Shown here piece after piece: positions 11,945 to 25,092 of a DNA stretch of 64,000 nucleotides. The notes under the pieces are model-generated. The model was not told the DNA's origin. It was given only the letters and a program-made list of their open reading frames with translations, and searched no databases. Both the position numbers and the translations under genes were made by a program. Source of the DNA: Cryptomeria japonica (Eukaryota > Streptophyta > Pinopsida > Cupressales > Cupressaceae); contig NC_081413.1 of the NCBI RefSeq assembly GCF_030272615.1, positions 565,254,510 through 565,318,509 of the forward strand. The letters are read 5' to 3'. Within the stretch, counting starts at the first letter, position 1. Each line of letters begins with the position of its first letter.

Positions 11945-12460
11945 CCGATAGAGATAATTTTTTAACTAAAAAGCGGGGTAAAAAATTATTCAATCACAAG
12001 AAGAAATACAAAGCAAGAGCATTACACAACCCTGTCATTCTCTACTAATTGGTCAAACTTAAGGGGCAATTCTGGAGGTAATTGTCTCCTATCCACAATG
12101 TTCCAATTTTGCATATGATCAGAAATCCATTCCAAGGAAGGAATCTGATTAATAACCAAAACTAAAGGCCAACTGACATCTTCTAACTGCTGCCTCTTCG
12201 ACAAAGTCACCAGCACCTGAGAATCCGACTCACAAACGATCCTTCTCCACCCAAGTTCACAACTACATTCCACAGCATATAAAATGACAAGTCTCCATCA
12301 AATTGTTATTATGCATATCCTTATAAATAGAAAAGATAAACTGAACACTACCAGAACTATCACGCTCCACTCCACCAATCCCAACATGACCATTCCCCCG
12401 AAAAGAACCATTAGTATTAATTTTCAGAACTCCCAAAAAAGAGGACCCCAATGCCCCTCT
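11945..12460 (-). pseudogene. LINE 3' fragment with RNase H domain
   Basis: On the minus strand, 12451 down to 12263 reads LKINTNGSFRGNGHVGIGGV and then RDSSGSV. After a frame change near 12290 the frame 12273-12022 continues with ECSCELGWRRIVCESDSQ. This is the plant LINE/RVT_3 type RNase H: the first Asp position is Asn in 'INTNG', the second acidic region shows Glu as in NNNLMET, and 'ESDS' gives the third Asp. Downstream, about 12020-11945, is a noncoding tail ending in a TTTTTAGTTAAAAAATT-like A-rich end, as expected for a LINE 3' end. The upstream reverse transcriptase is absent, so this is a 5'-truncated, frameshifted copy. Confidence 0.65.
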
Positions 12461-14880
12461 GTTTATCTTCCGAATGTCGGTTTATTTGTTAGTCACCAAT
12501 TTTTTTTCACATTTTCACCGGCGATTATTACCAAAACACTCTCCGTCCACTGCGTTGAATGGTGGAAACATGCAATATAATGTAAATCGTGCCATAGGTG
12601 ATATTTTGAACAGTTATAAAACTCTGACAGTCTTACGAATTGTAAAGAATATAATTATGTCCACGTATATGAATAATATAGTAAGCAGAAAAGGACCCCC
12701 AATATAAATTATTGTGTTGATCAAATAGATGAAGTAATAAACATTAATTAACTTTTATATATAGATTAGGATAGATATGTCAATAAGATAAATAAAAAAT
12801 ATTAAACGTGAGCGTTACTGATACTATACTTAAAATTTAATAATAACGAATAATGTGTGGCTCGCAATTAATAGTTTCATTTAGAAGGCTGGAAAAATCT
12901 GATATCAAGCAGATATTGGTGAATATATATTTTTATAAAAATGGTTAAATAAATTTTAATATTAAAAATAACAAAATTAATACATAAATACAAGAGTGTT
13001 GAATTTTCAGAATTAGAACTGTCCTCTATCACACTATTATAAATACATGTACAAGTGCAGTTCTATCTGTTGCTATCACATGTATGTGGTGCATGAGAGA
13101 AAAGGATGTCATTGCATCTAGGTTTTCAGCAGCTATGTAATAGATTTTATACCAATCACACATAATAGCTCTTATTTTATTGGTGTTGAACATAAAAATG
13201 ATCTTATTGTTTGACTATTAATATTGAAATAAAGAAACCATTAAAATACAGTACGTCAAAAGGTTATTTCCAAAATTTGTTAAGAAAATAATGTGATAAC
13301 AATATATTGCAAAGTTTTTCTTAAAAGAAAAATGATTAAAAACAAAAAATAACTTGATAACAATCTTCAAGATAAATCAACATGATTTATATATTTTCTA
13401 CATTTTTATCATTTTCCAAGTTCAAACATCTAAGGAGATTGAGTTTTTAAAAATAAATGTGCATTTTTATCATTTTTTTACATAATGGCCTATGATTTCA
13501 AAGTAGGAAGTCTCAGTGAGAATCCAATCTTCAAAGGTTCAGATGATTGAAGCTCTACAAAATTGCCTATTTCAAATATTAATTGTTTTCATTATTTTAT
13601 CCTCTTTAACATTTTTATTTTTCCTAAACTATTAATAATCATTGCAATGTTCTTTACTCTACAATGTGATTGAAAAATACCTTTAATATAATCCATGTCT
13701 TTGATCTTGATATGTGTTTCTATTAACTTCATTTTCATAGTGGATCTTCAAATAAATATTACCTTCAATTTCCTATCGGCATATCCCTTGAACCTCATAT
13801 AGGTGCAAGAGCTAGTATATTATATTCTACTCTTCTTGGTTGTGACTTCATCTATTTATATAGTAGTCTTTAATTTAATACAATCTTTATATTCTCTCCA
13901 TATATGCAGACCAAAATATTCATGAGCTAATAAACAGCCAGAAAGTGAAATGCCACTTACTGACCATCATGAATGGATGGGATCTATTTTCCACAGTCCA
14001 TAATTAAGATTTTAATGCAAATTCTTTTGGGTTAAACTGTGTATGCTTATTTGATCGATGTTCTGAATTACATCCTGTCATTCATCATCAGGAAGCGAAT
14101 TGATAGTGGTACATCATTTGGGCAGTAAACATGGCACTGGCACCATCCAGCGTTGGTGAAGAATGATGCGGATGGAAAAAAATGGATATTCTGTGTTTTT
14201 CCCTTCTGCAGCTTGTGCATTCTGGAATATTCTTCAACGTCCATCAGTGCAAATTCCGCCATCAAAAGTGGAGTACATAAAATGACACGCAGAAAAGTCT
14301 GGCTTCCCCGAGAAAATTACAACTTGAAGCACATTCCAGCTGACGGGGAACATAAAAACACATGCAGAAAATAAAAACCGCAGAATATCTGACAGCATCC
14401 AGCATTCCTATCATCTTAATTGTACTCGGGCAATGGTCACAGTAGCCCGCTCATTTCATATAAAGGAGACATTGTATCAACTGTTTGGTGTGTCCATGGA
14501 TATTGTTCAACATCCAATGGCATTTGGCTTAGCAAGGAAGCCAACGCATCTCCCCTCTAGTCATAATAAACCCTACTATGCTTTTCAACACAACCCTTAG
14601 TAATGCAACAAGTATTGAAGGAAAGAGTGGAGTGCAGAAGATCACATCTGTAGCAGACAGACTAAATCATGTGGCAAGAATCCCATCAGAAACTGAGGCT
14701 ACACATTTCACATTGACATATAAAATCAATCAGAACTAAGCACACACTATCCTCTTTTTAAATTACATATCTCAACTCATTAATCTAAGTCTTGATTGTA
14801 ATTTAGTATTTGATCCTTTGATTAGAACTAGATTATTGTAGGGAAGAATTGTAATTTAGTGTTTAATCCATTCATTAGTA
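12461..14880. other. AT-rich intergenic region, no gene seen
   Basis: Mostly low-complexity AT-rich sequence. A 65-codon minus-strand frame and an overlapping plus-strand frame near 14070-14370 have no recognised motif. They could belong to an extended 3' transcript of the downstream gene, but no splice evidence was found. Confidence 0.45.
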
Positions 14881-14884
14881 CACT

Positions 14885-15000
14885 TGAGTTGGCCTAATGG
14901 TGAAGAACATGTACATTTGAAAGAGAGATCACAAGTTTAAATCATACAGGGGTAGGGTGTGTACACCTCATTTGTAAGTTGTAACACAATTAGAGCCCTT
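14885..15000 (+). mobile_element. tRNA-derived SINE-like sequence
   Basis: TGGCCTAATGG at 14890-14900 matches the pol III A box (TRGCNNAGYNGG). GTTTAAATC at 14935-14943 is one change from the B box core (GTTCAAATC). The spacing of 45 bases between box starts equals that in tRNAs. A full cloverleaf cannot be drawn, and the sequence runs on into a non-tRNA body, as in plant SINEs. The 3' end is not defined. A decayed tRNA pseudogene is the alternative. Confidence 0.5.
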
Positions 15001-16203
15001 CTACATGAAGTACAGGATATTCCTATAATATATAAGCCATTTGTAAACCCAAAAACGACCCTAACCAACAAACCCTAACTTTTCATAATTATCAAGCCTA
15101 AAACTTGATGCACTCATCGAGATAGATAACTTGACCTGTCTTCAATTATTGAACCTTCAATTTCAACAGTTCTGTGATGTGAGATTCCAGATGGCCTCAT
15201 TCAACCAAACAACATAGCAATTAGTCATCAAGCAAAACACATACCCTATTTACCGAGTTAACAAATGTTAATTTAAAAAAGGCCCTGAATTAAGGTGTTA
15301 AATCAAACCTAGAACTTGATGCACTCATAAAAATATGCTTTCTTAAGTTCTTAAAATTCCAATTTCAGGAGTTTCTCATGCAAGATTCTAGATGTCTGAT
15401 AATCATAAGCATTGACTTCAATCATTTTCTTTGATGATGGTTTCAATCGAAGACTCCAGGCATCAGAACCTAACAAACCTATGCTATCAAACCCAAAAAG
15501 ATTGGAAGTAGATACCCCCTCGACCAATCTTCTCTAAAATTGAAAATAATATAAAATATCCAACTTCCAAGTTACAAAAATCATACATCCTCAAAGTACA
15601 AGAGACTCAAGTTCCTACCGTATCCATTATTTATAACTAGGATTTAAAAGTTATTAGTTTCCCGAAATCTCAGAGGGCCCCCCCAAAAAAGGTCATGAAT
15701 AGATGATAACATTTCATAACAATGATTTCAAATTGTGGATGCTTAGGCAGTATACCTGATCCACAAAAATCACAACCATAAACTATATCCTCGTGATTAT
15801 TTCTTCTGAAATCAGAAATTTGACATAACACCAACTTGAATTGAATCGGGTTATAAAGATGTGTAAGATGAACGATCTCAGTAATGCAATTTGGTGCTCG
15901 CAAATGGACTTCTGTCCTTATCAAATACTGCGCAACAAAACATTGAAAATCCCTTGGTCCACTGGACTTGAAAAAAATTTAACACATTTCATACAGGCAT
16001 GTTCTTTTAGCTCATTATCTATTATCGCCTTCAAATCAATAACCACAATGGGCCCTCTAGACATTTCAGTATAAGCAGCAAATGTTACACTAACGATACA
16101 GCTCATCATGTGAATAACATGTAAAAAAAATGTTCAGAAATCATATTATAGTGACCTGCCCAAATAGTACTGGTAATCGGTGAGACATCACCCATTTCAA
16201 GCC
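15001..16203. other. 3' flank or untranslated region of the downstream minus-strand gene
   Basis: This lies 3' of the stop codon at 16204 on the minus strand. It contains two short minus-strand frames (16109-15921 and 15924-15670) with no known motif. A possible donor (GGCAG|GTCACT) occurs near 16157, so a 3' UTR intron is conceivable. No clear AATAAA signal was found, so the transcript end is not placed. Confidence 0.35.
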
Positions 16204-18297
16204 TCAAATTTGACTGCTTATCAAAACCTTCAGCTCACCAGATTTTTCTTGACAACACTGAAGATTTTCCTCCTCCACCAGATACTGTTCTACAGCAAGC
16301 AGCAATCCAGCTGCTGCAGAAGATCCATGGGTAGATTGACATGTTCCCATATCAATGGAAAGCAGTTGCTGCTGACCTGTTTTCCAGTAAAGATATCGTC
16401 GATCTGCAATTACAGGCTTTAATATCTGGATGGCTTCTTTCACATCACAACCCTGCAACTTAATATTATTTGCATGTTGTGAGTTGGCATTTTGCAGCTG
16501 TAAAATGGCCATATTCCTGGACACAGAATATCACAACTTCAATTGTCATTCCAAAACACATCTCCAAATGAATGCTGCAAGAAGCAAATGACGTATCCAT
16601 GAAAAGTTCACTTGTTAACTAGAGATTGAAAATAAATTATCCATCTCTAACCTTTGCACATGTACCGGTTCTTCTCTACAAGGAGCAAATCTCACTTCAG
16701 CATCATGCCATTGCCCCTTCAAAGCCAGTTCCCTTGCTGGAAGGTTAGTTTTTCTAGCCTGTTTCATGATGACCAGTCATTCACAAATTCATGAAGCAGA
16801 ATGAAAGACTGTAACTTACAACAAAAACTTGTATGCAACATAAGAAATAATATATCTCATCATTCTTTTACAGATTTTCTTTTACTTAAACTTGCACATC
16901 CACGAGGCTATAGAAAATAGGATAAATAATTGCTTTTGGATTCTAGACCATAGAAAATGGAGCCAAAGCTACATGATGTGCCTTCAAGATCCAACAAGAA
17001 ATTACTTTCTACGGTTAGAAAACCAAGAAAATGCCTATGATACGTGCTTCAAAATGCATAACAAAATTAACAGAGTTAGTAGTCTGAGTAGCTTAATAAC
17101 AAATATAAATGAAATTCATGGTAGCAAAGGGAGGAACATCACTTCAAGTTCACAATTTAACGAACTCCATAGAATATTCACATTTTCAAATTAATCAATT
17201 TCAATATCTGATAAATCATATTTCAACATACTCTAGTTCAATACCTGTTCAGAATATGCATTCCGAGAAGAATCAAGAGTTGGTTCTCCTAAATTATAAG
17301 ATAAACTTGCTGTCCCTACATAAGCCATACAAATTTTTTAACTGTGTAATGAGAAAATACCAATTTGCAATTTCAAGTGTACTGAGCAGATGGAATGAAA
17401 GGAGATAAAAACTATAAAGCTTATGTACTGGGTAACTATTTAAGGACTCACTCAGACTTTCTCCAGCATTAGTTGCAACTTGTGAAAGCTGTTGATGCAT
17501 CCCTTGAGGGATAGAGGATGTCTGTAGCTGATTACCATTGGCCATTATTCCATCCAATGTAAAATTGGGTGAAACTTGGATGCTTCTACTAGACCCAAAA
17601 CTGGAATCCATTGTATGACCACATGCGGAATGCATATTACTTTCCCAATGAGCATCTGAATCATTTTGATTTATATACTGCAACAAAAGAAGCAACTCGT
17701 GTAAGCCTCTACATACTAAACTAAAAATGGTCCCATTGAATTGATTATGCAATAAGTCCATTATAAAAAATAGATCTTATAAGTGCAAAACATAAGTACG
17801 AAGAGATATATCACAACTTGAACTCAGCAAAGTGTAGAAGAAAATTTGTAGCAGTCAAATATCCATACCTCAAGTTCACTAAGCGACTCCATAGTAAAAT
17901 TCAAATCACCTCCACATGCATCGTACATATGTCTGACAGACTCTTCTGAAAAATTAGGAAAGCTTTTTGCAAGAAGCTCAATAGAATCCACTTTATTCTC
18001 ATCTTCATGTGACTGCACACCCATTAGATCATCTTCTAAATTATCGAAATCTGGTATAATATCATCTGGAAGCAGAGATTGCCAGTATTGTCCATTCTGA
18101 TCATTGAAAGAGCTTGAATTTGAAGAGTCATTGGTAGCCGTAGAAACTACACTAGAATCTTTGGCTGATACAGGCTTCTGCACAACTGAGCTGTTTGCAC
18201 TTGCATATGTTGATTTAAATGCACGTGGAATAAATTCTTGTGCATTAGGATTTAAAGCTGAGCGCTTACTCACTGTAACATCTTTTCTTGGATCCAT
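16204..18297 (-). CDS. PAM2/CUE/DUF1771/Smr-like protein (CID7-like poly(A)-binding-protein interactor)
   Basis: Five coding exons on the minus strand fit GT-AG rules with matching phases: 18297-17869, 17677-17452, 17315-17245, 16758-16652, 16516-16204. They total 1146 nt, or 381 residues. Start: the ATG gives MDPRKDV and then the PAM2 motif LNPNAQEFIP (residues 15-24), which binds the MLLE domain of poly(A)-binding protein. Residues ~104-143 are a CUE ubiquitin-binding domain (FPNFSEESVRHMYDACGGDLN). Residues ~230-265 resemble a shortened DUF1771 (ARELALKGQWHD). Residues ~290-381 match the Smr domain C-terminus (LAVEQYLVEEENL), but the DLHG motif reads KLQG and the GTGHHT motif reads GTCQST. 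The order matches plant CID7-type proteins, which are usually longer (over 500 residues in Arabidopsis). It probably acts in cytoplasmic mRNA metabolism. A small SDE5-like or paralogous form is possible. Expression is untested. Confidence 0.8.
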
Positions 18298-21200
18298 TGT
18301 TTATCAATGTTGAAGTCAATGTCACAGAGAACATGGAAAATCCACTTGCATAAAAAAATTTAGCCTGATATTGATTTCAATGTTGAGAATTTAGACAGCC
18401 CACAGTTTTGACGATGAGCTTCAATTTTCTGAAGACATCATGACATAATTGGTCATTTCTTCTTGTATAATATTAGAATAAGTCATAATATCACAAAGTG
18501 GACTTATTAAGCAAAATATTCAATTTTGAAGGTTCAAGAATCATGCAAAAGGGAAGGTCAGTAATGAAAATCAGAACATTTTGTTGAAAACCCACTTAAT
18601 GTAGAATACATTTTACAATTTGCCAATGGTCACATGGGACTTTATACAACAATGAAGGTGCTTCAAGAGGCTTGTGAAGGCTGGCACCATACTGTGATGC
18701 CAAAGAATGTTTATCAGTATGTGGCACTTGTGAGTGGATGGGGACGGCACTAAAAGGGGCTTTATGCCCCTTTGACTCTCCCTAAAGTATGACAATGTAA
18801 GTACATAATGTTTTCCACACAGTACTTAACGAAGTAGGTAGAAATATGAGCTACATGACCAATAGGCCTGGTTTATACAGAGTATGTTCTTCAGCTATTC
18901 CAATCTTTGGAAGAACAAATTTTGTGCTCAGCCACTTCCTCAAGGATCGAACCTATAAATGGCTCAACAGTGATTGCACTCAGACTTATAAAACAATGCA
19001 TATTTATATTTGTTTTGATTATCTCTTCAGGCTGATTACTACTGCCCGGACACCCATTAACTACTCTGCACCTTAAAGATTATAACTGCATCGAGCATTT
19101 TACTGATCTCTTCGTGAACTTTTGCAACATAGTTTCAATTCACTCAATATGCTTTCCTTCATACCAGTCATGCCTCCTAGTATTAAAGGGATTCTCTGTA
19201 CAAATATCTTCAGCCATACCCCCTTTAATTCTTTATTTCCAAGCTAACCCATCCTTGCAGTCCATAAAATATTATAAATGCTGCAGCTTTCAATACTGGA
19301 TCCTAGTCATCTCCAATCTTTTTGCTATCTCCTTACAATCATAAATTTACCCTCAACATAGGAGGCTCATTGTACTCTATGTCCTTGACACTAACAAATC
19401 AATGCATAAGCTTCTCGTCTAACTCAATATTGCCCACTTGGTACTCTACATGCTCTAGAGAATAAACCAGACGAGCAGCCAATGGTCTTGCTACACTTGA
19501 TGTGGCAGATCTTCCACAATCATCTCATTTTTTCCCTTCCACCACCTTCAATTTTCAAGATTTCCACAAAGTTACAACCAAGTTGAACACTTCATAATTT
19601 TCGATTTGTCAATGGAAAAGACGTTTGAGGGAATTGGTTGTCCTTGGAGCAAGATTGTAACTCCAAAACTCTTTCATAATTGAATGGTTACCTGTTTCCT
19701 CATTGCCTGCTTCTTCTAGTCTATTATATACTTCCAGCCTTTATTTAGAAAATACAACAAAATCTTTTCCCAATTATGGATGACTTTAGCTGCTATCCGC
19801 CAGCCCTGACCCAATAATAAATTATAGGCTTTCTTATTTAAAGAATGACTACAACCTTCGAAACAAAGGGTTGGGTGCCAATAATTACCTTTGGTCCCAC
19901 AAGGAATCCAAACACTTTCACCTTGTCCTGATCTACTCTTACCAATTAAAAGGTAGGTGTGCAAAATGGTGGGCTTCCCAAGACTTCTCCCAGTCTCATT
20001 TGGAAGCACATTTATGCCAGATCCATCATCGAAAATGGTATTTGTAAGTTCCTCCCTAGCATCTCCATATGCTCAACTATAAGCCACTGATCAGTCTAGA
20101 TTCATCATTAGGAGCAATGGGTGAATCACCTGATCACCTAACAAAGAAGGGTCCACTAGGGGTTCTTTAGTTTGCTCTATATTCCCCACCCACCCAACAT
20201 TGTGTCATCTAACACTCTCCTCGCCAAATTTTTGTACATTAGTAGTTATAACTTATAGCATCCTTCAAACTCAAAATACTCTGCAATAAATCCATAACCT
20301 TTATAGGTAAGGCAGGTTGCAAGACTTACCTTACAGTTGTTTGATACAGGGAGGACCTAAAGAACAGTGCACCTCACCTGACATAAGACTTGCTATTTGA
20401 ATTAAAGACTTACAGTTAACAACGGCCAAAAATTGAATCTCAAGTAATTACATCACTAGTTAAAACTGACAAAGATTAACATAGCGAGTAAGCTTACAAA
20501 AAAAATTATTTATTTCAACAGTCTACATTGTACAACATTCTTCTTTGGATTGGTCTATTGGGCTTTTGTGGTTGGAGAAGTTAAAGACGAGTTGAAAAAA
20601 GATTGAGGCTTTACTCAAGTGACCTAAACCTTCCAATGTAACAAAAGGAGGAGCTTCACAGATGCTGTCTAACATATTTTAAAGTCCATTGTCTCATTGT
20701 ATCTTTATCCAAAATTGCAGCTCCATAAATGCTCTTGGGTCAAGTGAAGTTCTTTGTTTAAGTAAAAATTAAGAGCATGATTTTGCTGAATCAAAGTATA
20801 AATTGCATTTGCAGCCGGTGAAACAATTCAAATGGATGGGGTTTCTTTAACAATTCCAATTCGTAATAACACCAGGAAGAGTGTGATTAAGAAGGTAGCA
20901 GATAATCTTTCTGGGCCTACATGTCAAAGGATTCAGCCATGAACACCATAAATGCAGCTTGCATTACTCACCCATGAGATATACAAGGAAAATTGCACTT
21001 CTCGGGATTATATTGGAGTTGCAAGACCTATAGAAGCATGGTTCACGAGAGGTAACTGATTACTCACTTAGCAATGGGCTCCTACGCTTGCTGTAACTCC
21101 CATCTATTTGATCAGTTTCGAGTTAGAAAGACAGTTGCTAATCCACAGTAATATGTTATTGGCCATGAATGTAAGCTAATAAGCAGATGTGTCATATTTC

Positions 21201-22029
21201 ATTTAGGGATCTATCTCATGTGGCATAACCACACCATCTACTAAGTTTTTTATATCAAACCAACCATGGAAGAGTATCTCTACAGAATTTGTAGTTGGAA
21301 TTCCTGTGCAAAGCAAGGTAATAGCTACTTGTTTTCTGTGGATGATCAATTTTGAAACATGTGCCTACAAATCCCATGTAAGAAGACAATAATGACATCA
21401 AGAAGCTAAACTTATGTTATTCCAGAAGGCATGGGTGCACTTTTTTTTTCCCGAAATCAATTATTGTAAAAAGCCATTCAAGGTTTCAGGTGAGATTTTA
21501 ACCCCACTGTGGAGAAAAATGGACAAAAAGTTGAAGAGATCTACCTTTCCATCAACAAATACATAGATGAACCAAAGTAAGACATTGGTAGAGCACTTGA
21601 GAAGGTTAAAAGGGAACTTAAAAGGGTTATTTATATTGGCATTGTACAAAATGCAACATGGAAGCTACAGCCTGATGAAGCCCATTCATTTGAGTGCTAT
21701 CCCTGGCCAAAGAATAAAAGCTTTCCTTGGGTGAGTGGAAAAGGGTTGCCAAAAGCAAAGATCTGCAAATACATCAAAAAGCAAGAAGTCATCAAAATGC
21801 AGCACTTGACATTAAATCAAAGCATCCTTTGAAAAATAAAGAAGTTAGATTTAGCCAACACAATGTTAATCAATGTTATTAGGTCAGCATACTGGCCAGA
21901 CATACTGAAAGGTATCAATAAAGTCCCTGAAAGGTGCACTAGCTCAAGTTATGAACAGGTGTACACCACCTTGTTGGCCAGAGAATGAAAATTGTTAAGA
22001 GGATTCATTGCAGCTCATTAGGGATTCAT

Positions 22030-22490
22030 TGATCAAAAAAGAGGTGTCCATCATTAGAAAGATGCAGCTAATAGGCTATTGGCTAATATGGTTGTGGAGT
22101 GCTCAAAAGAAGCAATGTTTTTGAAAGCCATTGATTGTGAGGAAGAGGTGAAGAATGCACATTCATCATCAATATCCTCATAAAGTCCATTGAGAAAGTG
22201 GGGACTCAATATGTTGTCCAACTCATGCTGGACAATGCTAACAACTGCAAAGCCACGGGAACATATATTTAAGGCAAGGTACAAATACAGATCATTCTTT
22301 GCCTTTGCCTTGACTCCAAAGCACTACAAGGAGATCCTTTCTTGGCCTAGGAAGGCCCCACCATACAAGTATGTGAAGTTAGTGATGCATATAAGCTGGC
22401 ATTCACAAGACTCTTCCTCAATTGTGATGTAGAAGGCACAATTGTGGGTGAGTTTGGGAATTTCATGACCTCCATAAATCACAATGTTGG
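22030..22490 (+). pseudogene. hAT-type transposase remnant (DUF659 region)
   Basis: Plus-strand frames around 22050-22265 read KDAANRLLANMVVECSKEAM, FLKAIDCEEEVKNAH and, after shifts, LIKSIEKVGTQYVVQLMLDN with NANNCKATG. This is the pattern of the DUF659 block of plant hAT transposases (MFLKAID, VVQ, DNA..CKA). Further fragments such as VSDAYKLAFTRLFLNCDVEG follow near 22380-22440. Several frameshifts and stops exist, and no terminal inverted repeats were recognised. It lies antisense within the first intron of the CID7-like gene. Confidence 0.6.
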
Positions 22491-22498
22491 CACTCTGT

Positions 22499-22910
22499 GA
22501 TGTCCCCAATTAGGAGCTGGGTTGGCTCATTTGTTTTAAAATCTTTGAATAAAGTAGTAAATAAATTATTAATAAATAACATTATCAAATATTTCTATTG
22601 TGTTTGCATTAAAATTTAAAATGAATGCTCACCTGATTGGACACAAACCCAAGTGGCCAGATTCGGTGGAACGTAGCCACTGCCAGTTTTTCCTGTTCAT
22701 GGTATTAAGGAAAGGTTTCTGGAGTTCAAGAGTCAGAAGTGCAGAGTTGAGCTCATTGCCTGCACCTCCAATCACAAGCCCAGAATCACACTACTCAGAG
22801 GAGCTGCTAGAGATAGTCAGATCCGCTGGAGATAGGTGGCACTCTACGGTGAAGCCTCAGTGGTTCCAAGACAGAGGACTGCGCACCTAATACTTGGCTG
22901 GAGCCGGAAT
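22499..22910 (+). mobile_element. Possible LTR fragment (TGTGATGTCCCC start)
   Basis: The bases from 22497 begin TGTGATGTCCCCAATTAGG, the style of start seen in some plant gypsy LTRs. A more GC-rich block at 22610-22890 stands out from the AT-rich intron. There is no second copy in the window, no coding region and no target duplication, so this is only a suggestion. Confidence 0.22.
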
Positions 22911-25092
22911 CCTACTTTGTTGTTGTCTATCAACAAAGCAAAAAAAATAGAGAGTACTCGGCAACTTGGAGAGTACTTTCAGAGTCTGCAAAACATGATC
23001 TGAGCAATCCTTTGTTTGGGAACATAATAACGGATTAAAAGCAACTTTCTCAGCAGCCTTATGGCTGGACACCAGCAATGCTTTTTTGTCAAATACCTTA
23101 AGTTTTAACAAATGATAAATGGAAATCTGTAATAGTACAGTCCGTTAGGAAGGATAAGAGAGTCCATTCATCTCCTAATCAAGCAAACCCAAATAACCAC
23201 GTTTTTGGTAAATTGGTAATTGTGGATAGCAGGTATACCTTGATACTTTTGATGAAGAATATGAAAACTACTAAATATTGATTGTAATTTTGAATTTTCA
23301 CTGCTTAATGACATCTTGAGACTTGAGTATTTTCATTTTTGCAAATTATGAATTAGAATCTAAATCAACAACTTAGGTTTTATTGGAACTTTCCAACAAG
23401 TTTCTTCTGAGTAAAAAAGCGAAAAATTGTAATGCTGAGTAGAGAAACATGGTTCCAAACTCTACTGCAAGCCATTCCATTGTTTACTTTAAACAGTCTA
23501 TTGAGCATTTCAGAAGAAAGAACAAAGCACCGTATTTTCTTGAAGTGCATTTTTTAAAACCCATGAGGGTTTCCCTCTACCATGTGGGCCGTCCTGTTTT
23601 GTGTTCCCCAATTCCTTTCCATTCATTATTGCAACCTAGGAGTAATGTATTTCCAGTTGAAGGTAACTACAGAAAATATTAGACTTGTAAACGACCTTTT
23701 GATGATGAAAAAAATAGGATCACCAAAGTTGACAGATCAATAGTTTTGTTATACGCATGTGTGCACACATATATACATGTATGATGCATATACTTGTGGG
23801 TGCACAAATGTCACATCATTAGAAAGATCAGTTCCGTGTTCAGTTCAAAATCATTGTCTAGAAGCTGTCTCACCAGAAGGAAATAAGAAAAATCAACAAT
23901 AAAGTGACCTAAATATACAGTTTTTTAATCAACTCAATAAATAAAAACCAATCATCTTAAGGATTTTCAAAAGAGTTGAACATCCCTCTTTTATCTTACA
24001 TACAATGGGATTTTTTTATGTTTCCCAATGAGGAAAGGCCTTGTACTCAACCAGAAAGCTAACAAAAAAGATGCACCAGGAAAGGGTTAAGATTCTTTTG
24101 AATATGCCACACTAACTCCTCTCATAATTACAAATAATATCATTTGCTAAAATATTAGTTTGAATATAAGCCTCTCTAGACTGTCAGGAAATGATAAATG
24201 GCAAATACCTTAAAAACAAATTGTGAAATAAAGGAACCATATTAACAAATTCTAAAGAATAACTAGACAATTACTACTGCTTGTTTTTATTAGTGTTTTA
24301 CTAGACAATACATTACTTTCTAGGATGAGAATCTTCAACACTTATGCAGATAAATTAACTAGCAGAAGATAAGCAGTGTTTTACAAAGGTTAAGTGATCA
24401 TCATGCCACAGGGATTACATGAATTACTTACAAAACACATGATCATATGAACAGAAGGCGAAGTAAGAAAACCCTTTTACACTTTGAGATTTGACATTGA
24501 AAACCGAGAATAGAAACCCAAGTCATTTCTAATTTCTCAAGCATGCCTAGCATTCTGCAGACTCAAAACTGAATACAGGAAAATGAAACCATACTAAGCC
24601 CAATTAAGCTGTCAGCTGATAAAAACACAGGGAATCCATTCTTGAGCATTAAAGATAACATAGAGAGCACAATTCATAACTCCATGGAAGTGAATTCTTG
24701 ATCATCAGAATCCATCAAGGAAAGACCCGATTCAAATTGTAAGTATCGTATTCATTTGTAAACCACCCCATATGCTTAAGGATAAACACTTAAAGATTAC
24801 CAGTACCCACTGTAGCATTCAGCTTATGGATTCAAAACATGGAGATATAAATTGAATCGGTGACTACCCAATAATCATAGCACCAGATCCTTTTTAAATG
24901 TTCCACAACCCAGATTTGCAATTCAGCTTGGATTTGTTAAACATGTCGCTTATTAGCTACTATTAAAATAATAATTCATAAGCCCAAATACGCTATAGGG
25001 TTGGAGAACGAAAGTATGGCGTTTGAACGAGAACCGTAAAAGAGAAAGCACTGAGAAAAACATTAAGCATAGAAAGAAAGAAATAACTCACC

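Larger units (their letters stand above)
18298..25092 (-). other. Predicted 6.7-kb first intron (5' UTR intron) of the CID7-like gene
   Basis: A strong donor (AAAG|GTGAGTT) sits at 25092/25091 on the minus strand. A plausible acceptor with a T-run (TTTTTTTATGCAAG) ends at 18345, 48 bases before the start codon. Between them lie no other exons that I can support. The intron holds a hAT remnant (about 22030-22490) and a possible LTR fragment (from 22499). A minus-strand frame of 97 codons at 20009-19716 is unrecognised. The donor-acceptor pairing is inferred. Extra noncoding exons are possible. Confidence 0.45.

Noticed and set aside
14885-14960. Functional tRNA gene
   Set aside because: A and B boxes are present, but a cloverleaf with paired acceptor and anticodon stems could not be drawn. 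SINE is the better reading.
17294-17761. 155-codon minus-strand ORF taken as one coding region
   Set aside because: It reads through two splice sites. Only 17677-17452 is used as an exon, which keeps phase with the next exon at 17315.
19716-20009. 97-codon minus-strand ORF in the large intron
   Set aside because: No recognisable family and no splice sites linking it to the CID7-like exons. Kept only as a remark.
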